A DNA stretch of 64,000 bases from Maribellus sp. YY47 (GTDB lineage: Bacteria > Bacteroidota > Bacteroidia > Bacteroidales > Prolixibacteraceae): assembly GCF_023111095.1 (NCBI RefSeq), contig NZ_JALGYW010000023.1:1-64000 (forward strand), in the 5' to 3' direction. The position numbers were made by a program, and so were the translations under genes. Below, in pieces: positions 25,948 to 35,241 of this stretch; the stretch's first letter is position 1, and every line of letters starts with the position of its first letter. Below the pieces are notes generated by a model. It was given only the letters and a program-made list of their open reading frames with translations. It had not been told where the DNA came from and searched no databases.

Positions 25948-26727
25948 TTAGGTAATCGGATAATCATTGTGAATGTCAGTCAATACTTCGCAGCCGGTTG
26001 CTGTTACCAAAACGGTGTGTTCAAACTGCGCCGAAAGCTTATTGTCGATCGTTCGCGCTGTCCAGCCATCGTTCTTGTCGACGCTTGCCTTGGGTTTTCC
26101 TTCGTTAATCATCGGCTCGATGGTAAAGATCATTCCCGGCCGCATTTCCGGTCCCGAATTCCGACGTGAAGCATGATCAACCTGGGGCTCTTCGTGAAAT
26201 TCGACCCCTACCCCATGACCACAAAACTCATAAACCACACTAAATCCCTGGGCTTTTGCGTAACGGCTGATCACAAAGCCAATGTTACCAAAACGGTTTC
26301 CGGGTTTTACCTGTTCAATACCCAAATCGAGGCAATGCAAAGCCACATCGATCAGCTCGTCGGCCACCGAACTGATTTTGCCCACGGTATACATTCTGGA
26401 AGTATCGCCATAATAACCGTCGAGAATGGTTGTAACATCAATATTCAAAATATCGCCTGATTTGAGGATGGTCTGTTTCGATGGTATTCCATGACAGATC
26501 ACGTCGTTTAAAGAGATACAGCTTGATTTGGGATAACCATTGTATCCCTTGGTGGCAGGAATAGCTCCATGGGAACGAATAAATTCGTCGATTTTATCAT
26601 CGATGTATTCCGTATTTACACCTTCTTTTACAAATTGCCCTGCGTAATCCAGAGCCTGAGCAGCCAGTTTGGCACTTTTTCGGATGCCTTCAATCTGCTC
26701 CGGTGTTTTAATCAAAATCTTTCCCAT
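25948..26727 (-). CDS. map: Methionine aminopeptidase, type I
   Basis: The product has 259 residues from the ATG at 26727 (MGKILIKTPEQIEGIRKSAK). A 23-codon upstream extension lacks family character. The five metal ligands fall in their usual motifs: NIDVTTILDGYYGD (two Asp), GHGVGVEFHE (His), FTIEPMI (Glu) and QFEHTVLVT (Glu). HGIPS holds the substrate His. The enzyme removes the initiator Met from nascent proteins and is essential. It has no N-terminal zinc finger. In this genome it stands alone rather than in the ribosomal operon, diverging from the thioesterase gene. Confidence 0.96.
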   Translation of the reverse strand: MGKILIKTPEQIEGIRKSAKLAAQALDYAGQFVKEGVNTEYIDDKIDEFIRSHGAIPATKGYNGYPKSSCISLNDVICHGIPSKQTILKSGDILNIDVTTILDGYYGDTSRMYTVGKISSVADELIDVALHCLDLGIEQVKPGNRFGNIGFVISRYAKAQGFSVVYEFCGHGVGVEFHEEPQVDHASRRNSGPEMRPGMIFTIEPMINEGKPKASVDKNDGWTARTIDNKLSAQFEHTVLVTATGCEVLTDIHNDYPIT

Positions 26728-26856
26728 AAACCTTAAATATGCACGCAAAATTGAACATTTGTTGCCGATTTTCAAAACCGAACAATAAATTTGCAAAAAA
26801 GTTTACCCGTCCGTTAAGCAATTTTTATAAGATCGCACGACAATTAATACAAAACC

Positions 26857-27600
26857 ATGGAAACCATTGTTAATATTCACCGACAGGAACTTTCGACCAA
26901 ATCGTATTTTGTAAACCGGTTCGCGGAGCTGTCTACTTCTTATTTATTCTGGCAAATCCAGGACATTGCCTGGGAACATGCCGAAATGCTGGGAGTAGGG
27001 TTTGACAACCTGCAGCAAGACGAGCAGTTTTGGGTGTTGTCGCGCCTGCTGGTGAAAATTGACCGCCGACCGCGATGGGGAGAAAAATTCAGGTTGGAAA
27101 CATGGCCGGCCGGAACCGACGGCTTTCTGGCGCACCGCGATATACGTTTTATAGATGAAAGTGGACAAACCATTATTTCTGCAACAACCAGCTGGCTGAT
27201 GCTGGATATTAAAACCAAACGCATTCTTCGCTTCGACACCTTCAATAATTTCCCGTACCACGACGAGCGCGTTTTCGAAGGCTTTGCAGGCAAGGTACCC
27301 GCTCCCAGATCGGACCAGGAGTTATTGTTTACGCCGGTACTACTGAATGAAATCGATGTCAATCAGCATTTCAACAGCGGACGTTACCTGGAACGAATCA
27401 TCGACAGCTACGACTTTGATTTTCACGACCGAAACCGGTTGATTGAGTTTGAGATCAATTTTGCAAAAGAAGGTATTCCGGGAGATTTTCTGTCGGTGAA
27501 AAAGCAAATTTTAGACGAAAACAACCATCTGTGCAGCGTCGTTCGTCAAAACGACGGCGCCGAATTGATTAAAGCCCGTTTGGTTTGGGTGCCACGTTAA
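26857..27600 (+). CDS. Acyl-ACP thioesterase (FatA/FatB family)
   Basis: A 247-residue cytoplasmic protein with two hotdog domains. The first half (about 1-125) shows FAELSTSYLFWQIQDIAWEH and FWVLSRLLVKIDRRPRWGE. The second half carries NEIDVNQHFNSGRYLE with the Asn-His pair (near residue 168) used for catalysis in plant-type enzymes. It hydrolyses acyl-ACP to release free fatty acids. Its stop overlaps the convergent miaA stop in a shared TTAA. Confidence 0.9.
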   Translation: METIVNIHRQELSTKSYFVNRFAELSTSYLFWQIQDIAWEHAEMLGVGFDNLQQDEQFWVLSRLLVKIDRRPRWGEKFRLETWPAGTDGFLAHRDIRFIDESGQTIISATTSWLMLDIKTKRILRFDTFNNFPYHDERVFEGFAGKVPAPRSDQELLFTPVLLNEIDVNQHFNSGRYLERIIDSYDFDFHDRNRLIEFEINFAKEGIPGDFLSVKKQILDENNHLCSVVRQNDGAELIKARLVWVPR

Positions 27601-28514
27601 TGGTTTAACAAGCGTATCACTTCCGCCACTTTCTCTTCCATGGGCAGGTGTCCGTTTATCCAGTGAATTTTGGTGCCGCGTTTTTCCATGCCGCGAAACC
27701 AGGTCATCTGGCGTTTGGCAAACTGGTGGATGGCGATTTCCAATTGGCGAAACATTTCATCGTAGCTCAATTCTCCAATCAGGTGAAGCGTCAGAAATTT
27801 GTACTCTAAGCCGTAATATATGAGTTGGTCAGGAGTCAGGCCCGAATCTAGCAGTTTTTGCACTTCATCGAGCATTCCTTCTTCCAATCGCTGTTTCAAC
27901 CGCAAAGTAATTCGGTCGCGCCGCATCTCCCGGTCGAAATCGATCCCTACGTTCAGGCTGTTGATTTCGGGCATTTCCGACGCTTCCTGCGGATGCTCCG
28001 AATAGTACTTTTCTATTTCAATGGCCCGGATAGCGCGCCGATCGGTTTCCACATCGGTATCGTTGTGAAGCCGGTTTTTCATACTTTTCAGGATTTCGGT
28101 AAGCTCGGCCAGTGATTTACCTTCCAGCTCTTTTCGAAGTTCTTTGTTCGGCGGTACTTCAATCAGTCGGTAATTTTTCAAAACAGCTTCCAAATACAAA
28201 CCACTTCCACCACACAAAACCGGAAACTTCGAACGTTCCTGAATTTCATTAAAAACACGAATAAAATCAGTTTGAAAACGATATACATTGTAATGCACTC
28301 CAGCGTTTTCGATATCTACCAAATGCGAAGGAACTTCCACTCCGTTCACAAAATAATCGGCCAAATCTTTTCCGGTTCCAAGGTCCATTCCCCGATACAC
28401 CTGGCGCGAATCCGCCGAGATTATTTCTCCGTTAAGGCGGGCAGCGACATGTGCAGCCAATCCTGTTTTCCCGGTGGCTGTTGGTCCTAATATGGTAAGC
28501 AGATTGTATTTCAA
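27597..28514 (-). CDS. miaA: tRNA dimethylallyltransferase MiaA
   Basis: The enzyme transfers a dimethylallyl group to A37 of tRNAs reading UNN codons. The Walker A motif GPTATGKT, DSRQVYRGMD (near residue 38) and GGSGLY (near 98) are present. The C-terminal insert region contains KRQMTWFR near residue 280. No ATG precedes the P-loop. TTG at 28514 gives MKYNLLTILGPTATGKT and a length (305 residues) that fits the family; another TTG at 28544 would add ten residues. Neither has a clear ribosome-binding site. The gene converges on, and slightly overlaps, the thioesterase gene. Confidence 0.93.
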   Translation of the reverse strand: MKYNLLTILGPTATGKTGLAAHVAARLNGEIISADSRQVYRGMDLGTGKDLADYFVNGVEVPSHLVDIENAGVHYNVYRFQTDFIRVFNEIQERSKFPVLCGGSGLYLEAVLKNYRLIEVPPNKELRKELEGKSLAELTEILKSMKNRLHNDTDVETDRRAIRAIEIEKYYSEHPQEASEMPEINSLNVGIDFDREMRRDRITLRLKQRLEEGMLDEVQKLLDSGLTPDQLIYYGLEYKFLTLHLIGELSYDEMFRQLEIAIHQFAKRQMTWFRGMEKRGTKIHWINGHLPMEEKVAEVIRLLNH

Positions 28515-28647
28515 GTTGAATCGATTTTGAAGACAAAGAAACAAATAATTAAGATTTTTGCCCGAACAATCCAGCGTTAAAACCCCAAAGACTTTTTAAA
28601 ATTTTTCGATTATTCCGGAAAGTAAAAAAAGCAAGCAGCTAAATATT

Positions 28648-28655
28648 TATATTTG
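28648..28655 (+). promoter_or_regulatory. Candidate -7 element for cutC
   Basis: TATATTTG matches TAnnTTTG exactly, 26 nt before the ATG. No standard -33 box was found at the right spacing. Confidence 0.45.
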
Positions 28656-28681
28656 AGCCAGTACCAAAATTCAAATGTTTT

Positions 28682-29305
28682 ATGATAAAGGAAGCGTGTG
28701 TTGAGTCGTTCGAGGAAGCCAAACTGGCCGAAGAAAGAGGAGCCAATCGCATTGAGTTGTGTTCCGATTTGGCAAACGACGGACTTACCCCCTCGTTCGC
28801 GTTGATGCAAAAAGCTTGCTCCGGATTGCAAATTCCGGTGATGGTGATGGCACGCCCCCGCGCGGGAAATTTTGTTCACACAGAAGATGAAATCGAAAAA
28901 ATGAAAATCGCCATCGACCAGGCAAAAGAAGCCGGTGCTGCCGGGGTAGTATTTGGACTGCTGACTCCCGACAACAAAATTGATGAGAAAAACACCCGTA
29001 TCCTGGCGGAATACGCACAGCCCTTGCCTGTAACCTTTCATAAAGCCATCGACGAACTGGAGGATCCGGTAGAAGGTGTGCGTGTTTTAAAAACCATCCC
29101 CGGAATAAAACGTATCCTTACCTCAGGTGGAAAAGCCACGGCCGTGGAAGGGCAAGAAATGATACGCAAAATGATTAAGGAAGCCGAAGATCAAATCATT
29201 ATCCTGGTAGCCGGAAAAGTACTGGATTCAAATGTGGAAGAGATTAGCCGGATTACAGGTGCAGACGAACTACACGGAAGAAGAATTGTAGGACAACTTG
29301 TGTAA
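28682..29305 (+). CDS. cutC: CutC family protein (copper homeostasis-like)
   Basis: A 207-residue TIM-barrel protein. It starts MIKEACVESFEEAKLAEERGANRIELC, with the family's conserved ELCSDLANDGLTPS near residue 26. Later blocks are VMARPRAGNF (near 57), FHKAIDELEDP (near 120) and RILTSGGKATA (near 140). It is about 40 residues shorter than E. coli CutC at the C-terminus, as in many Bacteroidota. CutC was named for a copper-tolerance phenotype, but its biochemical role is unsettled. The downstream fucosidase gene follows after 54 nt on the same strand. Confidence 0.93.
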   Translation: MIKEACVESFEEAKLAEERGANRIELCSDLANDGLTPSFALMQKACSGLQIPVMVMARPRAGNFVHTEDEIEKMKIAIDQAKEAGAAGVVFGLLTPDNKIDEKNTRILAEYAQPLPVTFHKAIDELEDPVEGVRVLKTIPGIKRILTSGGKATAVEGQEMIRKMIKEAEDQIIILVAGKVLDSNVEEISRITGADELHGRRIVGQLV

Positions 29306-29359
29306 CTGTCGAAGTTCTCAGTCTAACGTAAAAATCAGAAACTTATAAAAATACCGTTC

Positions 29360-30838
29360 ATGAAAAAACTAACTTTTATTATTCCCCTCCTGTTTGCATT
29401 TTTTGCACAGGCGCAAATGGAGCACGAAATAACCGATTATGTATGGCCTACCGACGAAAAGGTGTTGCAAAAACTCGAAGACTGGCAAGACCTGAAATTC
29501 GGATTATTGATGCACTGGGGAGCATACAGCCAGTGGGGAATTGTTGAATCGTGGTCGATTTGCCCCGAAGATTACGGCTGGTGCGAACGCAAAAAAGGAA
29601 GTAATCCCGACGATTATTTCACGTACAAAAAGGAATACGAAAACCTGAAACTGTCGTTTAATCCTGTAAATTTTGACCCCGGGAAATGGGCGGAAGCAGC
29701 CAAAAACGCAGGAATGAAATACGTGGTTTTCACCACCAAACATCACGACGGTTTTTGTATGTTCGACTCAAAATACACCGACTATAAAATTACCGACAAA
29801 GAATGCCCCTTTAGTGTAAATCCAAAGGCAAATGTTGCCAAAGAGGTTTTTGATGCTTTTCGTGCCGAAGGTTTGTGGGCAGGAGCTTACTTCTCAAAAC
29901 CCGACTGGCACAGTCCGTACTACTGGGATCCGAAATTCCCGCCACTCGACCGAAATGTAAATTATGATCCGGCCGAACATCCGGAGAAATGGGAAAAGTT
30001 TGTGGAATTCACGCAAAACCAAATCATGGAGCTGCTGACCGACTATGGGAAAATTGATATTCTGTGGCTCGATGGTGGCTGGGTTGCCCAGAAATCGGAG
30101 GAAGAAATGACCCGCTATTACGAACGTATTGCCCAAAATCCGGGATCTGGATTTCCAAAAACAAGGGAAGTAAACCAGGACATCCGCATGGACGAACTGG
30201 CTGCCAAAGCACGCGAAAAGCAACCCGGACTTATTGTGGTTGACCGTGCCGTGAAAGGCCCCAACCAAAACTACCTGACCCCTGAAAACAAAGTGCCCGA
30301 AACACAGCTTCCTTATCCGTGGGAATCGTGCATTATTGCAGGCGGCGGCTGGGCGTGGGTTCCCAATCCGCAGTACATGAGCCCGAAACAGGCGATTCAT
30401 ATGCTGATAGACATTGTAGCCAAAGGTGGAAATCTTCTGTACAACATTGGCCCGGCACCCGACGGAACCTGGCCCGAAGATGCCTATAAACTGCTGGATG
30501 CCATGGGCAAATGGATTGATGTAAACGGAGAAGCGATTTACTCAACCCGTGCGATTGCCCCCTACAAAAGCGACAATATTTGTCTTACTCAGCAAAAAGA
30601 CAGCAAAGCCGTTTATGCACTTTACCTCGAACAGGAAGACGGTGCAGGATTGCCCGCATCGTTTACCGTTAAAGGAATAAAAGCTGCCAAAGGTGCCAAA
30701 CTTAGCATGCTCGGTGCCGGCGGAACACTGAAATGGGAAAACACAACTAACGGGGTGAAAGTGTACATTCCTGCGATTTTAAGAACCAACCTGCCGTGCG
30801 ACCTGGCGTGGGCAGTAAAAATATCGGCCGTGGAATAA
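29360..30838 (+). CDS. Secreted alpha-L-fucosidase, glycoside hydrolase family 29
   Basis: A 492-residue enzyme with a signal peptide (MKKLTFIIPLLFAFFAQAQ). The GH29 barrel shows LMHWGAYSQWG (near residue 50), KYVVFTTKHHDGFCMFDS (near 120) and the nucleophile segment IDILWLDGGW (Asp near 240). The C-terminal beta domain follows from about 390. It removes terminal alpha-L-fucose. A second, different GH29 gene lies at 54643-56391. Sulfatase, alpha-galactosidase and two fucosidases in 45 kb suggest use of sulfated, fucose-containing glycans, though they are not in one operon. Confidence 0.95.
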   Translation: MKKLTFIIPLLFAFFAQAQMEHEITDYVWPTDEKVLQKLEDWQDLKFGLLMHWGAYSQWGIVESWSICPEDYGWCERKKGSNPDDYFTYKKEYENLKLSFNPVNFDPGKWAEAAKNAGMKYVVFTTKHHDGFCMFDSKYTDYKITDKECPFSVNPKANVAKEVFDAFRAEGLWAGAYFSKPDWHSPYYWDPKFPPLDRNVNYDPAEHPEKWEKFVEFTQNQIMELLTDYGKIDILWLDGGWVAQKSEEEMTRYYERIAQNPGSGFPKTREVNQDIRMDELAAKAREKQPGLIVVDRAVKGPNQNYLTPENKVPETQLPYPWESCIIAGGGWAWVPNPQYMSPKQAIHMLIDIVAKGGNLLYNIGPAPDGTWPEDAYKLLDAMGKWIDVNGEAIYSTRAIAPYKSDNICLTQQKDSKAVYALYLEQEDGAGLPASFTVKGIKAAKGAKLSMLGAGGTLKWENTTNGVKVYIPAILRTNLPCDLAWAVKISAVE

Positions 30839-30862
30839 GCATTTTCTCACGCTGCCTGAAAG

Positions 30863-30898
30863 AGCCGTTCTTCTTTGTTGAGGAACGGCTTTTTTTTT
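30863..30898 (+). terminator. Terminator after the first fucosidase gene
   Basis: The stem AGCCGTTC / GAACGGCT is followed by nine T residues. Confidence 0.9.
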
Positions 30899-30983
30899 TA
30901 AGACAAGTGTTTTGATCAAAGATGAAGTCTTCTGATTCATATTTATGTTAATTTTAAAAGACTAAAATTAGAATCCCGGATTT

Positions 30984-31829
30984 ATGAAAACTCTTGAATT
31001 ACACGACTCAATGACTTTTAAAAACAATTTCATTAAAACCAGAATATATCGACTGGTAGAAAAAGGATCACATGGCAATCGAATGAATAAATACTTCGAC
31101 TATTTTATAATGTCACTGATTATCCTCAGTGTGATTTCAATAATTCTCGAGTCAATCCCCGAGATCAACAATGAATATCGCCGCTTACTTAGAGGGTTCA
31201 ATGTATTTTCAATTGTTGTATTCACCATTGAATACGTGCTGCGTTTGTATGTTTCCGATTTAACTCACCCAGCCAAGACCAGGACAAAATCAGCATTTAA
31301 ATTTATTTTTTCGGGCTATGGCTTAATCGACCTGTTGGCCATTCTACCGTTCTATTTGCCAATGCTTATAAAAATGGATTTGAGATTTTTACGGGCGTTA
31401 CGCTTAACACGATTTCTCAGAATACTGAAAGTCAACAGATATAATGATTCCTTGAACTTAATCTGGACTGTTGTAAAGGAAAAGAAGTCAGAATTAGCGG
31501 TCACAGGATTTGTAACCTTCCTAATTCTTCTGATTGCGTCGTTCACAATGTACTATGTTGAAGGAGAAAAACAACCTGAACAATTCCCCAATATAATGGC
31601 TTCCTTTTGGTGGGCCATTGCAACACTGACGACGGTTGGCTATGGCGATGTTTATCCGGTCACCGGTTTGGGAAAATGCATAAGCGGAATAATCGCCTTA
31701 CTTGGAATAGGTATTATTGCACTGCCAACAGGATTAATCAGTGCAGGATTTATGGGAAAAATTGAAAAACGAAAGCATGTTTCTCAAGAAAAAGCTTGCC
31801 CGCATTGTGGTCATCCAATTAATGAATAA
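30984..31829 (+). CDS. Voltage-gated-type potassium channel, six helices
   Basis: A 281-residue membrane protein with six transmembrane helices. S4 is recognisable as LRFLRALRLTRFLRILK (about 133-150), with Arg at every third or fourth position. The pore loop carries the selectivity filter TTVGYGD (about 216-222). It conducts potassium ions across the inner membrane with voltage-dependent gating. The C-terminal tail ends with ACPHCGHPI, a single CxxC half-site that could form a shared zinc site between subunits; I regard that as speculation. The first 30 residues are a soluble leader. Confidence 0.92.
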   Translation: MKTLELHDSMTFKNNFIKTRIYRLVEKGSHGNRMNKYFDYFIMSLIILSVISIILESIPEINNEYRRLLRGFNVFSIVVFTIEYVLRLYVSDLTHPAKTRTKSAFKFIFSGYGLIDLLAILPFYLPMLIKMDLRFLRALRLTRFLRILKVNRYNDSLNLIWTVVKEKKSELAVTGFVTFLILLIASFTMYYVEGEKQPEQFPNIMASFWWAIATLTTVGYGDVYPVTGLGKCISGIIALLGIGIIALPTGLISAGFMGKIEKRKHVSQEKACPHCGHPINE

Positions 31830-32205
31830 TTTGACACTAAGAGGCGAATAAAATACTGCAACAGAATCCTATCCGACATTCTACAAAAGTTGATTCGGTG
31901 TATATTCCCTGATATCAACAAATTGTTCCCCAATTATCATTTCGAAAGAGTTGAACGACAATTAGAGCCTTAGTGCTTCGAAAAGATATTTCGTTCCGTT
32001 AACTTTTACAGACACACCAGCAGTTTACCTCAACATTAACAATCTGACAAAAAGGACACAACGTCACGTATCTTTCAGATTAAGAACTATTTTCGCGCGC
32101 TGATCTTACGGCAACATTTTAAAATTATTCAGGGAACGGTCAAACACATCGCTTGCAAGCAAACCATTTTCAGACAAAGAAAAAACGTTCCACAAAACAA
32201 TCACC
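31830..32205. other. Gene-free intergenic region between the channel and SulP genes
   Basis: No gene, repeat or terminator is supported in this 376-bp region. It presumably contains the promoter of the SulP gene, but no consensus element stands out. Confidence 0.5.
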
Positions 32206-33780
32206 ATGAAGTTTCAATTTCAGTTTATCGATAAAAAACAAGGCAGTATTAAAGACGATCTGCTTTCGGGATTAACCGTTTCGCTGGCCTTGGTGCCCGA
32301 GGCTGTGGCTTTTGCTTTTGTAGCCGGAGTCTCTCCCATTGTTGGCTTGTACGGCGCTTTTATGATGGGGCTGGTTACCTCGCTCATTGGCGGCCGACCG
32401 GGAATGATTTCGGGCGCTACCGGGGCCATGGCGGTGGTGATGGTAAGCCTGGTGCAAAAAGGAAATACCATGGGCGAAATGCAGGGCCTGCAATACCTGT
32501 TTGCCACCCTTATCCTGACCGGGATTATCCAAAACCTTTTTGGCATTTTCAAGCTCGGAAAGTTTATTCGCCTGGTACCGCATTCGGTCATGATGGGCTT
32601 TGTAAACGGTCTCGCCATTGTGATCTTTCTTTCGCAGCTGAACATGTTCAAAGCGGGCAGCGAGTGGCTCAGCGGCGCGCCCCTTTTCACCATGCTCGGG
32701 CTGGTGGCGCTCACCATGGCGATTATGATTGTGCTGCCCAAAATCAGCAAAGCCATACCGGCCGCGCTGGCGGGTATACTGGTGGTTTCGGCCCTTGTTA
32801 TTTTTGGAAACATCGAAACCGAAACCGTAAAATCCTTTATCCAGTCGGGCGGCGGCGAAGGCATCAAAGCCGGGCTACCCACGTTTAATGTCCCCCTGAT
32901 TCCCTTTAGCCTCGAAACCCTGAAACTGATTTTACCTTACTCGCTGATCCTGGCAGGCGTGGGTTTAATTGAATCGCTGATGACGCTGAACCTGGTCGAC
33001 GAACTCACCGAAACACGCGGCAGCGGCAACCGCGAGTGCGTGGCACAGGGAACCGCCAACATCATCAACGGATTTTTTGGAGGAATGGGTGGTTGTGCCA
33101 TGATCGGGCAAAGCATCATCAACATAAAATCGGGCGGGCGCGGTCGTCTCTCCGGAATTGTTGCGGCCATTATGCTGCTGATGTTCATTCTTTTTGCGTC
33201 GGGGTATATTGAAATGATACCGATTGCTGCCCTGGTGGGTGTAATGTTTATGGTGGTGATCGGCACCTTCGCTTGGAGCACCTTTAAGATCATCAATAAA
33301 ATCCCGGTGTCTGATTTAATTGTGATTGTGCTGGTGACCGGATTGACCGTTGTTTTCGACCTCGCGGTGGCGGTTTTATCGGGCGTAATTGTTTCGGCGC
33401 TTGTTTTCTCGTGGGAAAATGCCAAGCGCATCCGGGCACGCAAAAGCGTCGATGAACACGGAATCAAACACTACGAGATTTTTGGCCCCCTGTTTTTTGG
33501 ATCGACGACCCTTTTTCAAACCAAGTTCGATGTTCAAAACGATCCGGATGAAGTGATTGTTGATTTCAAGGAATCGCGCATCATGGACCAGTCGGCCATT
33601 GAAGCCATCAACAAGCTGGCCGAGCGCTACCAGAAAGTGGGGAAAAACATTCACCTGCGCCACCTGAGCAAGGACTGCATCAAACTGGTGAAAAAAGCCG
33701 AAAAGATCTGCGATGTAAATGTGCTGGAAGACCCCAATTATTTTGTGGCCATCGACCATTACAATCGCCTGTCGAAATAA
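32206..33780 (+). CDS. SulP (SLC26) family anion transporter with STAS domain
   Basis: A 524-residue protein with an N-terminal hydrophobic core (about 15-400, ten or more helices) and a C-terminal STAS domain (about 425-520). The SulP start is clear: GSIKDDLLSGLTVSLALVPEAVAFAF and GLYGAFMMGLV. Later motifs include NIINGFFGGMGGCAMIGQSIIN near residue 285. It moves sulfate, bicarbonate or other anions, coupled to sodium or protons. Codon use is more GC-rich than in the flanks. Neither a sulfate-assimilation gene nor a carbonic anhydrase gene is close by, so the substrate is open. Confidence 0.93.
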   Translation: MKFQFQFIDKKQGSIKDDLLSGLTVSLALVPEAVAFAFVAGVSPIVGLYGAFMMGLVTSLIGGRPGMISGATGAMAVVMVSLVQKGNTMGEMQGLQYLFATLILTGIIQNLFGIFKLGKFIRLVPHSVMMGFVNGLAIVIFLSQLNMFKAGSEWLSGAPLFTMLGLVALTMAIMIVLPKISKAIPAALAGILVVSALVIFGNIETETVKSFIQSGGGEGIKAGLPTFNVPLIPFSLETLKLILPYSLILAGVGLIESLMTLNLVDELTETRGSGNRECVAQGTANIINGFFGGMGGCAMIGQSIINIKSGGRGRLSGIVAAIMLLMFILFASGYIEMIPIAALVGVMFMVVIGTFAWSTFKIINKIPVSDLIVIVLVTGLTVVFDLAVAVLSGVIVSALVFSWENAKRIRARKSVDEHGIKHYEIFGPLFFGSTTLFQTKFDVQNDPDEVIVDFKESRIMDQSAIEAINKLAERYQKVGKNIHLRHLSKDCIKLVKKAEKICDVNVLEDPNYFVAIDHYNRLSK

Positions 33781-34176
33781 GATCATTTAATAATCATTCC
33801 GTTCTACAGCATTTTCGAACGAAGGAGCAGGCTTAGCACGTATTCTTTTGACTTTTTTTGAATCATCGAACAAGTTCAGGATTTGCAACCAGAGGCAATC
33901 AAAAAACGGATGGCCTATTTTTATCGATCCCGGAATCGAAATACTGACTTAGAGAGAGCGGGAAGCTCCGAGGAACCGAGGAGATCACCCGTCCGAACTT
34001 AGTCAGGATGAAGATAATGGGTGAAGATAAAAATCAGCCTTGACTTTTCTGCTTCGTCTTTGCGTCAAGGCAAAGATGAAGGCCTCCGGCAGGAAAACAT
34101 TTGTATCGAATCATACTTTTTAATTGAATAATCAGGAAAATGGTATAATTTTCCACCTCAGAAAAACAGGACAACA
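33781..34176. other. Gene-free region with interleaved inverted repeats
   Basis: No gene is supported. At 34038-34081 two inverted repeats interleave: CCTTGAC (34038) with GTCAAGG (34064), and CTTCGTCTTTG (34052) with CAAAGATGAAG (34071). This order allows either hairpin or a pseudoknot. Confidence 0.5.
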
Positions 34177-34899
34177 TTGACAGCAGAAAAACGCACGAAA
34201 CGTAAAAAACGCCGACTCAAAAAGAAATACAAGATTCGCTTAATCGTGCTGGCAGTAATTGCACTTGCGGGGCTTGTTCTTTATTTTCCGGCCAAGAAGA
34301 AGGTAAACGCGATGCTTCACCCGGCTCCCATCGGCACGGTAAAAGTGGACTGGTACACAGACCTGAATTTAAAACACCTGAAATACGCCCAAAAGAACGG
34401 GATCGCACCTTTCAAAACCAACGAGCAACTAGAAATCGGTGTTCCTGAGTTATTGAAAACCGGGAAACTGGAACACATTTCCGACAACGGCTATTACCGC
34501 ATTTGTCCGCTTACGCATTCGCATCCCTACCTCACACCTTCTGCCAAAAATTTCCTGGAAGAACTGGGCAAGCGGTTCTCGCAAAAACTGGACGAGCACG
34601 ATCTGCCACACTATTATTACCAGATAAGTTCGCTGCTGCGCACCACCGAAAACCAGAAAAAGCTAAGCCGCAGCAACGGAAACGCTTCTCCCAATACCTC
34701 GCATTTGTATGCCACAACTTTCGATATTCCGTATTTCACGGTGATGAAGCGAACGCTGTTTTGGAACGAAGCCGAAGTGACCGATGGCCGCGCCAGCAAA
34801 TTACTTTCCGAAGCCATTGGCGAATTGCGGAAAGAAGGCCGCTGCGTGGTGGTTACCGAACGTAACGAACGCTGTTTTCACATCACGGTCACAGATTAA
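34177..34899 (+). CDS. DUF5715 family membrane-anchored protein (M15 peptidase-like)
   Basis: A 240-residue protein with a very basic N-terminus (KRTKRKKRRLKKKYK), one transmembrane helix (about 22-42) and a periplasmic domain matching DUF5715. Within it, SHLYATTFDIPY (His near residue 176, Asp near 183) and CFHITV (His near 235) have the order S-H-x6-D ... H. This recalls the zinc site of LAS/M15 peptidases, which cut peptidoglycan stem peptides. Activity is inferred only. The start is TTG at 34177, with AGGA a few bases before. The next in-frame ATG lies after the transmembrane helix and would remove it. Confidence 0.75.
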   Translation: MTAEKRTKRKKRRLKKKYKIRLIVLAVIALAGLVLYFPAKKKVNAMLHPAPIGTVKVDWYTDLNLKHLKYAQKNGIAPFKTNEQLEIGVPELLKTGKLEHISDNGYYRICPLTHSHPYLTPSAKNFLEELGKRFSQKLDEHDLPHYYYQISSLLRTTENQKKLSRSNGNASPNTSHLYATTFDIPYFTVMKRTLFWNEAEVTDGRASKLLSEAIGELRKEGRCVVVTERNERCFHITVTD

Positions 34900-35208
34900 A
34901 CTGCAACTCATCCTGACTCATAAAAAGGTTCACGCAAAGCAAATAAGAAAACGCAAAGACCGCAAAACAGTAATTACAGGATACCTTTTTAGGCATCAAA
35001 AAAAACAAACAGCAAGCGATGTTTTTGCTGATAGTTAAGTGTCTATCCGCTTTAATATTTTTCTGAAAGTCAATGTTAAAAAATATCCAATTCTCAATTT
35101 TGAATGTAAAATATCCAACAAAATGCAGGAAATTGGATATTGAGAATTCTACATTGGATATCCTGCATTAAAAATCAAAAACAAATCCCGGACAGGAGTA
35201 TACATTTT
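34900..35208. other. Gene-free region with a 9-bp inverted repeat
   Basis: No gene is supported. AATGCAGGA near 35122 and TCCTGCATT near 35160 pair perfectly and enclose short ATTGGATAT repeats. The rest is AT-rich low-complexity sequence. Confidence 0.45.
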
Positions 35209-35241
35209 AACTTTCATTTCTGTTGGTGATTCCTCAGAATC
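35209..35241 (-). repeat. Short 3'-flank element with GATTC/GAATC hairpin, copy 2
   Basis: The same 17-mer as at 4255 (AACTTTCATTTCTGTTG) is followed after two bases by GATTC-CTCA-GAATC. It overlaps the end of hydE on the minus strand. Confidence 0.5.
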
